Source of the DNA: JADGOV01 sp963814355
GTDB lineage: Bacteria > Actinomycetota > Actinomycetes > JADGOV01
Direction of reading: 5' to 3'
DNA length: 64,000 nt
NCBI GenBank assembly: GCA_963814355.1
Contig: CAWFCZ010000018.1
Location: 868,001-932,000 of the forward strand
Of this stretch, positions 25,437 through 33,715 are shown in pieces. How positions within the stretch are numbered: position 1 is the first letter of the stretch; each line of letters starts with the position of its first letter. The position numbers were made by a program, and so were the translations under genes. A model generated the notes under the pieces. That model worked only from the letters and a program-made list of their open reading frames with translations. It was not told the origin of the DNA and made no database searches.

Positions 25437-25620
25437 GGCGTTCCTCCGCTTCGCATCGTCGGTAGGCGGGTAGCGGGCCGGTCGGGGTGGCCGACGCCCG
25501 CCGGTCGAGGCCCGGACGCAGCCACGCTACGCCGCGACCCGCCGGAACCCCAGGTCCTCCCCTACCGGCCCTCGCGCCGAGCGTCCGTAGGGTTGTCCCT
25601 ATCCGGTCGGAGGTGAGGAC

Positions 25621-26805
25621 TTGGAGGGCGAGAACGTCCTGACGCTGTCGCGCGCCCCGGACTCGGACACCGCGCGCTCCGCCGGCCGGCCCGGCTCGCT
25701 GGCCCTCTCCGCCACGGCGATCTTCCTGGCGAGCCGGCTCCTCACCAGCGCCGGCATTCTGCTCGCGCACTGGGTTTCGGGACTCAGCATCCGCATGATC
25801 GTGGTGAAGTGGGATGCCCACTGGTACCTCGCGGTCGCCCAGCACGGGTACCCGACCAGCACTGCGCCACTGCCCGGTCAAGCCGAGCTCCGGCTGGCTT
25901 TTTTCCCGCTGTTCCCGCTGCTGATCTCCCCCGTCGGCGGCCTGGGGTCCAACGCGATCCTGGCGGCGACCGCATTGGGCACCGCGTTCGGGCTGGCCGC
26001 CACCATCGCCGTGGCGTTCCTGGCCCGGACGGTGGGGCTGCGCGCGGGTCGGGACGCGGTCGGCGCGCAGCGCAGCGCGCTGGCGGCGGTGGCCCTGTTC
26101 GCCTGCTTTCCGGGCGCCATCGCGCTCTCCCTGGCCTATACCGAGGGCGTCGCGCTGGTCGCCGTGGTCGGCTGCCTGCTCGCACTGCTGCACCGGCGCT
26201 GGCTGAGCGCCGGGCTGTGCGCCGCGCTGGCCACCGCCACCAGGCCCAACGCGCTGGCTCTGCTCGCCGCCTGCGCCTGGGCCTGCGCCGAAGCTCTACG
26301 ACAGCGCCGGGAATGGCGCTCCCTGCTGGCGCCGCTGCTCGCTCCGCTCGGCGCCCTGGGCTATCTCGCGTACCTGCAGGTTCACGTCGGGGACTGGCGG
26401 GCCTGGCACGAGGTCGAGGCCCGAGCGTGGCACCAGAACATCGACTTCTCCGCCCAACTGCTGCGGCTGCTCAGCCCGGCGGAGATCGTCAAGCATGCGG
26501 CCCGGACCGACTGGAACTACTTCTCCATCGTGGCCGGGCTGATCTTCGTCGTGATCTCCGTACTCTGCCTGCGCCGCTGGCGACCGCCGGGAGTGCTGGT
26601 CGCCTACACCGCGGCCGTGCTGGCGTTGTGTTTCATCTCCAGCCACGTCGGCCCCCGGCCTCGGATGGTGCTGGTGGCCGTACCGCTGTTCATGGCCTGC
26701 GCCGAACGCCTGTCCCGGGTGCAGTACCGGTGGCTGCTGGGGAGTTGCGCCGGGCTGACCGTGGTCATGAGCTATTTCGTGTCGATGGGCCGGATCATTC
26801 CCTGA
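25621..26805 (+). CDS. GT-C membrane mannosyltransferase, PIG-V-like
   Basis: A 394-residue multispanning glycosyltransferase with the family signature Val-Val-Lys-Trp-Asp-Ala-His-Trp-Tyr-Leu in the first extracytoplasmic loop and Phe-Phe-Pro-Leu-Phe-Pro-Leu after the next helix. PIG-V-type proteins add mannose or similar sugars from polyprenyl-phosphate donors on the outer face. The start is TTG at 25621 behind GGAGGTGAGGAC, a strong ribosome-binding sequence that decides it. The 3' end overlaps the convergent glycosyltransferase by 11 bases. Confidence 0.85.
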   Translation: MEGENVLTLSRAPDSDTARSAGRPGSLALSATAIFLASRLLTSAGILLAHWVSGLSIRMIVVKWDAHWYLAVAQHGYPTSTAPLPGQAELRLAFFPLFPLLISPVGGLGSNAILAATALGTAFGLAATIAVAFLARTVGLRAGRDAVGAQRSALAAVALFACFPGAIALSLAYTEGVALVAVVGCLLALLHRRWLSAGLCAALATATRPNALALLAACAWACAEALRQRREWRSLLAPLLAPLGALGYLAYLQVHVGDWRAWHEVEARAWHQNIDFSAQLLRLLSPAEIVKHAARTDWNYFSIVAGLIFVVISVLCLRRWRPPGVLVAYTAAVLALCFISSHVGPRPRMVLVAVPLFMACAERLSRVQYRWLLGSCAGLTVVMSYFVSMGRIIP

Positions 26806-28012
26806 CCGCGGCCGGCGCCGGCGCGGCGCTACCGGACCGAGGTGTGACCCCCGGTGGGGCAAGTGCCGGCATCGGGGACGCCAGGGCCGCTCGCACCGCC
26901 AGCCCGCCGGCGACCACCAGCACTGCGTTGCGGACCGCGAGCAGCAGGGCGGAGCCGACCGCACCGTGGATCAGCCCGACGTACCAGATCGGGTACAGCC
27001 ACTGGGTGAGCCCGCAGGCCAGCACCAGCAGACCGGCCGTCCGCCGTTGCCGGCTGGCCGGGTTGCTCACCGCAAGCGCGGCCAGGCCGAGCGCCCAGAC
27101 CAGGTATTGCGGGCTGAGCACCCGGGCGACCAGCAGCACGGCGAGCAGCCCGGCCAGGCCGAGGTCGAGATTGCCGGGCCGCCGCCAGGCCAGCCCGAGG
27201 ACGGCAAGCACCACCACGGCGCTGGCCACCGTGGTGAGGGCGACCACGACCGACACGCCCGGTCCGTGCACCTGGTAAGCCCCGTACTCGCGCACCACCC
27301 GGATCCCCGACGCACCGAACGCCCGGGCAAGCACGTACGGGGTGGCGGCCAGCGTCTCGGTCTGCAGGCCCCGAGCCTCCTGGTTGTGCCGGAAGTCCAG
27401 ACCCTCGCCGAGCCGCCCCCCGGCCGCCAGCCCGACGACGATGACCCCGCCCACGGCGAGCGCCCCCGCGGCGGCCCGACGCCGCCGGGCGATCAGCGGG
27501 AACAGCAACACCGGCCACACCTTGACCGCCGCGCCGAGACCGAGGAGCGCGCCGGCCAGCCCGGACCGCGAGCCCGACACGCTCCCGGCAGCCGGTCCGG
27601 ATGCCGGCCTGGTGGCTACCGCCAGGGCGGCCACCGCGAGCAGCGTCGGCGCGGTGTCGAAGCGGTTTTCCACGATCGGACCCAACGCGGTCGTGCCGAG
27701 GATCCACACCCAGGCGCCGGCCGGGCTGCCGCCGGCAGCGGCCCGGCGCGCCAGCACGGCCAGCACCAGCGCGTCGCCGATCAGTGCGAGGGCGACGAAG
27801 GACGGGTAGTAGCGCAGCGGGCTCAGGCCGGGCAGGGCCAACACACCGGCCGCGCCGGGCGGGTACTGCCAGGTCGGATCACCCAGGGGGAAGTGGCCGG
27901 AAACCAGGGTTGACGCCCACCCCGCGTACAGCCGGACGTCTCCGGTGATCCCGGCGTGGTGCGGGTACCCGGACCAGCCGGGCGCGGCCACCAACAGCGC
28001 CCGGGTGGCCAC
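26795..28012 (-). CDS. GT87/DUF2029-type membrane glycosyltransferase
   Basis: A 405-residue multispanning GT-C protein with Ile-Thr-Gly-Asp-Val-Arg-Leu-Tyr-Ala-Gly-Trp-Ala-Ser near the N terminus, Gln-Tyr-Pro-Pro-Gly, Leu-Gly-Leu-Gly-Ala-Ala-Val-Lys-Val-Trp-Pro and Leu-Ser-Pro-Gln-Tyr-Leu-Val-Trp. These fit GT87 polyprenyl-phosphate-mannose enzymes of cell-envelope synthesis. The GTG at 28012 leaves a short first helix; in-frame coding continues about ten codons upstream without ATG or GTG, so the true start may be unusual. It overlaps its convergent neighbour at the 3' end. Confidence 0.85.
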   Translation of the reverse strand: MATRALLVAAPGWSGYPHHAGITGDVRLYAGWASTLVSGHFPLGDPTWQYPPGAAGVLALPGLSPLRYYPSFVALALIGDALVLAVLARRAAAGGSPAGAWVWILGTTALGPIVENRFDTAPTLLAVAALAVATRPASGPAAGSVSGSRSGLAGALLGLGAAVKVWPVLLFPLIARRRRAAAGALAVGGVIVVGLAAGGRLGEGLDFRHNQEARGLQTETLAATPYVLARAFGASGIRVVREYGAYQVHGPGVSVVVALTTVASAVVVLAVLGLAWRRPGNLDLGLAGLLAVLLVARVLSPQYLVWALGLAALAVSNPASRQRRTAGLLVLACGLTQWLYPIWYVGLIHGAVGSALLLAVRNAVLVVAGGLAVRAALASPMPALAPPGVTPRSGSAAPAPAAVRE

Positions 28013-28114
28013 CCAGGCGACCAGCAGGGGCAGCCAGCCGTCAGGGCTGCGGAGGTCGGGGCTGCGGAGCCTGGTGAGGCCGGACAGGACGACCGCCTCC
28101 CCGGGCTCGCGGAC

Positions 28115-29389
28115 TCACCCGGAGGGCCGTACCGCTCCGGCGTATTGCGGCCACCACACCGGTTCCTCGCGGACCAACGCGCCGGTGTGGGGTGCATCGA
28201 TCATCATGCCCGACCCGACGTAGATGCCCACATGGTGGATCGGGCTGCCGAAGAAGACCAGATCGCCGGAGATCAGCTCCGAGCGGCTCACCGGGCGACC
28301 CTGGTTGATCTGGGTACCGGTGTAGTGCCCCAGATAGACCCCAGCCTTGGCCCACACGTATTGGGTGAGGCCCGAGCAGTCGAAGGCATCGGGTCCGGCG
28401 GCCGCCCAGACGTAGGGCTTGCCGATCTCCCGGTACGCCCAGGCCACCGCCACCGCGGCACCGCCCGACCCCAGCCGAGGGGTGGTGAACGTCGCGGCCG
28501 GGGTGCCGGCCGAGTTCGGCCGATTCGCGCTGGTCCGGGCTGCGGTGGACGCGGACCGGAACGCCGACGCGGCGTGCGCCTGCGCCGCCCGTTCGGTGGC
28601 CAGGGCGGCCGCCCGCGCCTTCGCCGCCGCCAGCGCCTTGGCGGCCACGGCCACGTCCACCGCGTGCCTGGCGGCGCTCGCCGAGGCGAGAGCCGCCTGG
28701 GCCTGGGCCACCAGCTGGGCCTGGGCATCCTGCAGTTGGCCGAGAAGTTGCTGCTCGCGGGCGGCGGCGGTGAGCACGGCGTCGCGCTGCCGCCGCTTGT
28801 CCGCGGTGAGCTGCCGCTGCCGGGTCACAGCGATGTCGGCCGCGAGCTTGGCGAACGCCTGCTCGTGCTTGGCGACTGCGAGCTGCGACAGACTGTCCTG
28901 CTGGACCCGGGCCACGGCGTCCAGGGTGACCGCCCGGTCCAGCAAGGTGGCGGGTCCGGCCGCGTCGGTGAGCAGTTCGAACTGCGACAGCCCGCCGCTT
29001 TGGTAGGCCTCGACGGCGACCGCGCCGGCCCGGGATCGCAGCCGAGCCAGCTCCGCGGTTGCCCTCGCCAACCGGGCGCGGGCCGCCCCGGCGATCCGAT
29101 TGGCCCAGGCCAGCTGCTCCACCGCGCCGTCGTAGGCCTCGGCGGCGATCTCCGCCCGCACGTTCAGGGCGTCCAGTTGGCGCTGCACGGAGGCGATGTG
29201 CGTCCGCTCCGCGGCGACGCGGGCTCGGGCGCTGGTGGCGGCCGCGGCGGCCGCCGCCGCCTTCGCTCTGGCGTCGGAGACCTGATCCGCGACCGCGGCC
29301 GTTGACGAGGGCACGGTGGTCGCCGTCAGGGCGGCGAGGAGCACACCTCCGGTCAGGGTGCGCGCTCGAGAGCTGAGCGGCAGCTGCAC
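28115..29389 (-). CDS. Secreted NlpC/P60 peptidoglycan endopeptidase (RipA-like)
   Basis: A 424-residue secreted hydrolase that should cut stem peptides during growth or division. A signal peptide covers about residues 1-37, then a long Ala/Arg-rich coiled coil (about 38-290), a linker and a C-terminal NlpC/P60 domain. The catalytic triad is Cys338 (Phe-Asp-Cys-Ser-Gly), His386 (His-His-Val-Gly-Ile-Tyr) and His401 (Ala-Pro-His-Thr-Gly). The architecture matches RipA-type enzymes held inactive by the coiled coil. The GTG at 29389 follows CAGGAGCG, which decides the start. I see no clear ydaO-type riboswitch upstream. Confidence 0.92.
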   Translation of the reverse strand: MQLPLSSRARTLTGGVLLAALTATTVPSSTAAVADQVSDARAKAAAAAAAATSARARVAAERTHIASVQRQLDALNVRAEIAAEAYDGAVEQLAWANRIAGAARARLARATAELARLRSRAGAVAVEAYQSGGLSQFELLTDAAGPATLLDRAVTLDAVARVQQDSLSQLAVAKHEQAFAKLAADIAVTRQRQLTADKRRQRDAVLTAAAREQQLLGQLQDAQAQLVAQAQAALASASAARHAVDVAVAAKALAAAKARAAALATERAAQAHAASAFRSASTAARTSANRPNSAGTPAATFTTPRLGSGGAAVAVAWAYREIGKPYVWAAAGPDAFDCSGLTQYVWAKAGVYLGHYTGTQINQGRPVSRSELISGDLVFFGSPIHHVGIYVGSGMMIDAPHTGALVREEPVWWPQYAGAVRPSG

Positions 29390-29602
29390 GCTTCGCTCCT
29401 GGGGATCTCGGGGCTCAAACGGGCCAACCGTACGCGCACATCGATCATCCGTCACCTGTCTGGCGGAATAACCTAGCGAAACTGGGTGGGTTTCGGTAGG
29501 TCTGATGGCACACCCCGTTTGATCCGGCGCGGTGCGCGGCAGTCGCCGGCGGACATCGAGCCCTCGGCCCGGCCCGGCCCCGGCTCGGGATAGCGTTTCC
29601 CG

Positions 29603-30265
29603 GTGCCGACCGAGACCCCCACCGCGGAGCCTTTCGTCCCGGCAGGCACCGACCTGGCGGGCCTGGCGGCCGCCGCCGCGGACTGTCGCGGCTGCCATCT
29701 GTACAGCAACGCCACCCAGACCGTCTTCGGGGAAGGCCCGGCGACCGCGCGCGTCGTGCTGATCGGCGAGCAGCCGGGTGATGTCGAGGACCGGCGCGGG
29801 CGGCCGTTCGTCGGCCCGGCCGGTGCGCTGCTGGATCGCGCGCTCGCCGACGGCGGCCTGGACCGGGATGCCGCGTACGTCACGAACGCCGTCAAGCACT
29901 TCAAGTTCACCATGGACAGCGGCGGCAAGCGCCGGATCCACGCCAAGCCGGACGCCTGGGAGGTCAACGCCTGCCGGCCGTGGTTGCACGCCGAACTCGG
30001 GCTGCTGGACCCGGAGGTGGTGCTCTGCCTCGGCGCCACCGCGGCGCAGGCGATCTTCGGGTCGTCGTTTCGGGTGACCAAGTCCCGGGGTGTGCTGCTG
30101 CCTTGGCCGGCACAGGAGGAGGACGGGGTTCAGTCCCCGTACGCGCTGGCGACCATCCACCCGTCCGCGGTGTTGCGGGCCTCCGACCGCGAGCAGGCCT
30201 ACGCCGGCCTGGTCGCCGACCTCACCGTGGTGGCCGAGTTCCTGCCGGGCCGGACGACGCCCTGA
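29603..30265 (+). CDS. UdgX-type uracil-DNA glycosylase
   Basis: A 220-residue glycosylase with Gly55-Glu-Gln-Pro-Gly-Asp (motif A), Thr-Ile-His-Pro-Ser-Ala (motif B region) and an iron-sulfur cysteine set starting with Cys-Arg-Gly-Cys. Residues 109-113 are Lys-Arg-Arg-Ile-His, the loop that defines UdgX. In mycobacterial UdgX that histidine forms a covalent bond to the abasic sugar after uracil removal. It therefore likely traps uracil sites in single-stranded DNA instead of turning over. The start is GTG at 29603. It may be co-transcribed with the hemolysin-III gene 10 bases downstream. Confidence 0.9.
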   Translation: MPTETPTAEPFVPAGTDLAGLAAAAADCRGCHLYSNATQTVFGEGPATARVVLIGEQPGDVEDRRGRPFVGPAGALLDRALADGGLDRDAAYVTNAVKHFKFTMDSGGKRRIHAKPDAWEVNACRPWLHAELGLLDPEVVLCLGATAAQAIFGSSFRVTKSRGVLLPWPAQEEDGVQSPYALATIHPSAVLRASDREQAYAGLVADLTVVAEFLPGRTTP

Positions 30266-30275
30266 GCGGCCAGCG

Positions 30276-30917
30276 GTGAGCGTCGAGGTGTCGGCGCGCC
30301 CGCGGCTGCGCGGCGCCTCCCATGCCCTGGCTGCGGTGGCCGCGGTACCCGCCGGAGTGTGGTTGGTCGGCCGAGCACCCTCAGCCGCCAGTCGGCTGGC
30401 CGCCGTGGTCTACGCCGTCACGGCCACGGCACTGTTCGCCGTCAGCGCGTTGTACCACCTTGGTCGCTGGAACGGCGCCGCCCGGCGCCGCGCCAAGGCC
30501 GCCGACCACGTGACGATCTTCTGCTACATGGCTGGCTCCTACGGTCCGCTCGGGGTGCTGCGGCTGTCCGAACCCGCGGCCGCGACCTGGCTGGGCGCGC
30601 TGTGGGTGGGCGCCCTGGTCGGCGCCGTGGTCAAGGTCCGTACGCTGGACCGCCTCGGCGGGCCGGCCGACGCCCTGTACGCCGTCGTCGGCGGCTCGGC
30701 GATCCTGCTGCTGCCAGCGTTCGTCCACCGGCTGACCGGGGCGGAGCTGGCGCTGCTGCTGGGCGGGCTGCTCTGCTACGGCTTGTCGGCGTACTGCCTG
30801 AAATTGCGCCGGCCCAATCCCTGGCCGGCCACATTCGGCTACCACGAGTGCGCCCACCTGTGGGTGGTCGGGGGCGCAGTCAGCCACGTGGCGTTCTACG
30901 CCATGCTGTTCCGGTGA
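30276..30917 (+). CDS. Hemolysin-III/PAQR-family membrane protein
   Basis: A 213-residue seven-helix protein with the PAQR metal-site pattern: Ser-Ala-Leu-Tyr-His-Leu in helix 2, Asp-His-Val-Thr-Ile-Phe near helix 3 and His-Glu-Cys-Ala-His-Leu-Trp-Val in the last helix. The His/Asp cluster is thought to bind zinc in this family. Cellular role is unknown despite the historic name. The GTG at 30276 is ten bases after the UdgX stop, and its own stop overlaps the start of plsC-like, so three genes form one transcript. Confidence 0.88.
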   Translation: MSVEVSARPRLRGASHALAAVAAVPAGVWLVGRAPSAASRLAAVVYAVTATALFAVSALYHLGRWNGAARRRAKAADHVTIFCYMAGSYGPLGVLRLSEPAAATWLGALWVGALVGAVVKVRTLDRLGGPADALYAVVGGSAILLLPAFVHRLTGAELALLLGGLLCYGLSAYCLKLRRPNPWPATFGYHECAHLWVVGGAVSHVAFYAMLFR

Positions 30918-31615
30918 TGGCGGGTCCGGCACCGGGGGCAGGTCCGGTGCCGAGGACAGGCCCGGTGAGGCCCGGGCACGACTTCGAGCCGGTCTGGCTG
31001 GTGGGCATCCAGGTCCTGGACGGCTACGTACGGGCCGCGTTGCGGCTGCGTATCACCGGGCTGGAGCACCTGCCCCGCTCCGGCGCGGCCCTGCTGGTCG
31101 CCAATCACGTCTCTTACCTCGACCCGGTTGTGCTGATCGTGGTCGGCCACCGGGCGGGCCGGCGGGTACGGGTGCTCAGCGTGCAGGAAGCGTTCGAGCG
31201 GCCCGGCAGCGGGTTTTTCCTGCGCGCCGGACGACACATCCCGGTCGGCGCGGATCCGGCTGATCGGATGGTGGCGATCCGCCGGGCCCGGGCCGCGCTG
31301 CACCGCGGGGAGGTGGTGCTGATCTACCCGGAGGGCACGATCGCCAGCGGCACCGAACAGCGGGCGGCCCGGGGTGGAGCCGGCCTGCTCGCGCTGACCA
31401 GCGGGGTGCCGGTCATCCCGATACGAACCTGGGGCCTGGAGCGCGGCGCGGCGCGCTGCTGGCACCGCCGGCGGGCGAGCGTGGTGGTCGGCCCGCCGGT
31501 GGACCTCACGCCGGCGAACCAGATGTCCGGGCGCCGGCGGTACGAGGCGGCCGCAGCCCTGGCCCTCGACGCCGTCCGCGCCCTGCGGCCGCCCGAACCG
31601 AGCAGCCGGGACTGA
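30917..31615 (+). CDS. 1-acylglycerol-3-phosphate acyltransferase-like (PlsC family)
   Basis: A 232-residue acyltransferase. Asn-His-Val-Ser-Tyr-Leu-Asp is the HX4D catalytic block and Tyr-Pro-Glu-Gly-Thr-Ile is the glycerol-phosphate-binding block. It would acylate lysophosphatidate or a related lipid on the inner leaflet. The N-terminal 20 residues are Pro/Gly-rich and probably disordered. The ATG at 30917 overlaps the stop of the hemolysin-III gene (TGATG). Confidence 0.88.
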   Translation: MAGPAPGAGPVPRTGPVRPGHDFEPVWLVGIQVLDGYVRAALRLRITGLEHLPRSGAALLVANHVSYLDPVVLIVVGHRAGRRVRVLSVQEAFERPGSGFFLRAGRHIPVGADPADRMVAIRRARAALHRGEVVLIYPEGTIASGTEQRAARGGAGLLALTSGVPVIPIRTWGLERGAARCWHRRRASVVVGPPVDLTPANQMSGRRRYEAAAALALDAVRALRPPEPSSRD

Positions 31616-31618
31616 GGA

Positions 31619-31744
31619 CTACTTGCCCGACTCCTTGGGCCGGGTGGCTGGTGGGACGATGGCGTTGGCCGGGGTCACCGCCTTCGGCTTCTTGTCCTGC
31701 TTGGGTTTACGGGCCTCGCGGCCACCCTTGTTCTTACCGCCCAT
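31619..31744 (-). CDS. Small basic conserved-looking protein (41 aa)
   Basis: A 41-codon gene too short for most gene callers. The product starts Met-Gly-Gly-Lys-Asn-Lys-Gly-Gly-Arg-Glu-Ala-Arg-Lys-Pro-Lys-Gln and ends Pro-Ala-Thr-Arg-Pro-Lys-Glu-Ser-Gly-Lys. It is highly positively charged, with a disordered Pro-rich end. The ribosome-binding sequence GGAGG sits six bases before the ATG at 31744, which makes real translation likely. It ends four bases past the convergent PlsC gene. Function unknown; the Lys/Arg content suggests nucleic-acid or ribosome contact. Confidence 0.65.
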   Translation of the reverse strand: MGGKNKGGREARKPKQDKKPKAVTPANAIVPPATRPKESGK

Positions 31745-31828
31745 GATCATCCTCCGGCTCGGTTCCTAGCCCAAACGGTACGGCCATCCAGGGCGGCGGG
31801 GAAGGTGTCCAGCTCGCCGACCTCCCGA

Positions 31829-32482
31829 TCAGGGCCCGAGCCGTTCCAGGACCCAGCTGTCGGTGCCTCGGCGGTAGCGCAGCCGGTCGTGCAACCGGTC
31901 GTCGCGACCCTGCCAGAACTCCAGTGAGTCGGGAGCCACCCGAAAGCCTCCCCAGAACGGCGGCAGCGGCACCGCCGGGTCGTCGTCGTCGTCGGCACCG
32001 AAACGGTCGGTCACCTCGGCGAGGCGGGCCAACAGTTCGGCACGCGAGGTGAGCACCGCCGACTGCGGCGAAGCCCAGGCCCCGAGCCGTGATCCCCGCG
32101 GGCGTTCGGCGAAGTACGCCTCGCTCTCGGCCGTGGTGGTACGCGTCACGCTGCCTTCCACCCGCACCTGACGTTCCAGCTCGTGCCAGGGGAAGAGCAG
32201 CGCCGCCCGCGGGTTGGCCGCCAGCTCGGCTGATTTGCGGGAGTCGTAGTGGGTGTAAAACACGAATCCGCCCTGGTCGTAGCCCTTCAGCAGCACCATT
32301 CGGGCACTCGGGGCACCGTCCGCGGTGGCCAGCACCATCGCATTGGGTTCCCGCAGGCCGGCGGCCACCGCGGCGGCGAACCAGCGGTCGAACTGCGCCA
32401 GCGGGTCGGGATCGGCGTCCTGCTCGGAGAGGCCGCCTGCCAGGTACGCCCGCCGCATCGCCGCCGCCGCATCGTTGGTCAC
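31829..32482 (-). CDS. pdxH: Pyridoxine/pyridoxamine 5'-phosphate oxidase
   Basis: A 217-residue FMN enzyme making pyridoxal 5'-phosphate. It shows Arg-Met-Val-Leu-Leu-Lys-Gly-Tyr-Asp (FMN site), Phe-Tyr-Thr-His-Tyr-Asp-Ser-Arg-Lys (FMN phosphate), Gln-Val-Arg-Val-Glu-Gly and the C-terminal Trp-Val-Leu-Glu-Arg-Leu-Gly-Pro. Length is typical. It starts with GTG at 32482 and diverges from the citrate synthase gene over 42 bases. PLP-dependent serC follows on the other side, so both ends of the cluster touch PLP chemistry. Confidence 0.94.
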   Translation of the reverse strand: MTNDAAAAMRRAYLAGGLSEQDADPDPLAQFDRWFAAAVAAGLREPNAMVLATADGAPSARMVLLKGYDQGGFVFYTHYDSRKSAELAANPRAALLFPWHELERQVRVEGSVTRTTTAESEAYFAERPRGSRLGAWASPQSAVLTSRAELLARLAEVTDRFGADDDDDPAVPLPPFWGGFRVAPDSLEFWQGRDDRLHDRLRYRRGTDSWVLERLGP

Positions 32483-32524
32483 ACCGCTTTCCTAGCACTC
32501 GGCGACTAGTGTCAATATGAGCCC

Positions 32525-33715
32525 ATGGCTGACGACAAGACTGACCAGGCTTTGGCAAGAGCTGACGGCCAGCGGAACACCGCGGAGGCGGACAGCACGA
32601 CGGTGTTCAAGCCCGGCCTGGAAGGCGTCATCGCCTTCGAGACCGACATCGCCGAACCGGACCGGGCGGGCGGCGCGCTCCGCTACCGCGGCGTCGACAT
32701 CGAAGACCTCGTCGGCCGGTTGTCCTTCGGCAACGTCTGGGGGCTGCTCGTCGACGGCCGGTTCGCACCGGGGTTACCGCCGGCCGAACCGTTCCCGGTC
32801 CCGGTGCACTCCGGCGACATCCGAGTCGACGTGCAGAGCGCCATCGCGATGATGGCACCGACCTGGGGGCTGGAACAGCTGATCGACATCGATGAGGCAC
32901 AGGCCCGAGACGACCTGGCCCGGATCTCGGTCACCGCAATGTCCTTTGTCGCCCAGGCGGCCCGCGGCCTCGGCCACCCGGTGGTACCGCAGCGGCGGAT
33001 CGATCAGGCCCAGACGATCGTCGAACGCTTCATGATCCGCTGGCGAGGTGAACCCGACCCCGAGCACGTCAAGGCGGTCGATGCCTACTTCGTCAGCGCG
33101 GCCGAGCACGGCATGAACGCCTCCACCTTCACCGCCAGGGTGGTGGCCTCCACCGGAGCGGACGTGGCCGCCTGCATCTCCTCAGCCATCGGCGCGCTGT
33201 CCGGCCCGCTGCACGGCGGCGCCCCGTCCCGGGTACTCAAGATGCTGCAGGAAGTCGAAGAGGAAGGCGACGCCCGGTCCTACGTCAAACGGCTGTTGGA
33301 CCGACGCGAGCGCCTGATGGGTTTCGGCCACCGGATCTACCGGGCGGAGGACCCGCGGGCCCGGGTCCTGCGCCGGACCGCGAAGGAACTCGGAGCGAAG
33401 CGGTGCGAGGTCGCCGACGCCCTGGAGGAAGCGGCGCTGGCCGAACTGCGCGAGCGCTCCCCGGACCGGGTGATCGCCACCAACGTGGAGTTCTGGAGCG
33501 CTGTCCTGCTGGACTTCGCCGAGGTTCCGCCGCACATGTTCACCTCGATGTTCACCTGCGCCCGGACCGCCGGCTGGAGCGCGCACATCCTGGAACAGAA
33601 GGGCACCGGCCGGTTGATCCGGCCCAGCGCGCGATACGTCGGACCGGGTCCACGGCCGGTGGAGGATGTGGGAGGCTTTGAGAAGATCAATCACCAAGCA
33701 CCGAGGACCGCATGA
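32525..33715 (+). CDS. citA: Citrate synthase 2
   Basis: A 396-residue citrate synthase: Gly-Pro-Leu-His-Gly-Gly-Ala (first active-site His), Gly-Phe-Gly-His-Arg-Ile-Tyr (second His), then Ala-Thr-Asn-Val-Glu-Phe-Trp-Ser-Ala, where the usual catalytic Asp is Glu, as is common in actinobacterial type-2 enzymes. It condenses acetyl-CoA with oxaloacetate. Many actinobacteria hold a second, main citrate synthase elsewhere, so this may be the minor or methylcitrate-type isoform. It overlaps serC by four bases. Confidence 0.92.
   Translation: MADDKTDQALARADGQRNTAEADSTTVFKPGLEGVIAFETDIAEPDRAGGALRYRGVDIEDLVGRLSFGNVWGLLVDGRFAPGLPPAEPFPVPVHSGDIRVDVQSAIAMMAPTWGLEQLIDIDEAQARDDLARISVTAMSFVAQAARGLGHPVVPQRRIDQAQTIVERFMIRWRGEPDPEHVKAVDAYFVSAAEHGMNASTFTARVVASTGADVAACISSAIGALSGPLHGGAPSRVLKMLQEVEEEGDARSYVKRLLDRRERLMGFGHRIYRAEDPRARVLRRTAKELGAKRCEVADALEEAALAELRERSPDRVIATNVEFWSAVLLDFAEVPPHMFTSMFTCARTAGWSAHILEQKGTGRLIRPSARYVGPGPRPVEDVGGFEKINHQAPRTA

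Noticed and set aside
23736..25616. Long plus-strand open frame opposite folD and the cysteine synthase gene
   Set aside because: Both minus-strand genes are complete with all motifs, and the opposite frame has no family character.
29390..29602. Possible ydaO/c-di-AMP riboswitch before the NlpC/P60 gene
   Set aside because: Such riboswitches often precede these genes, but I could not find the conserved core in this leader.
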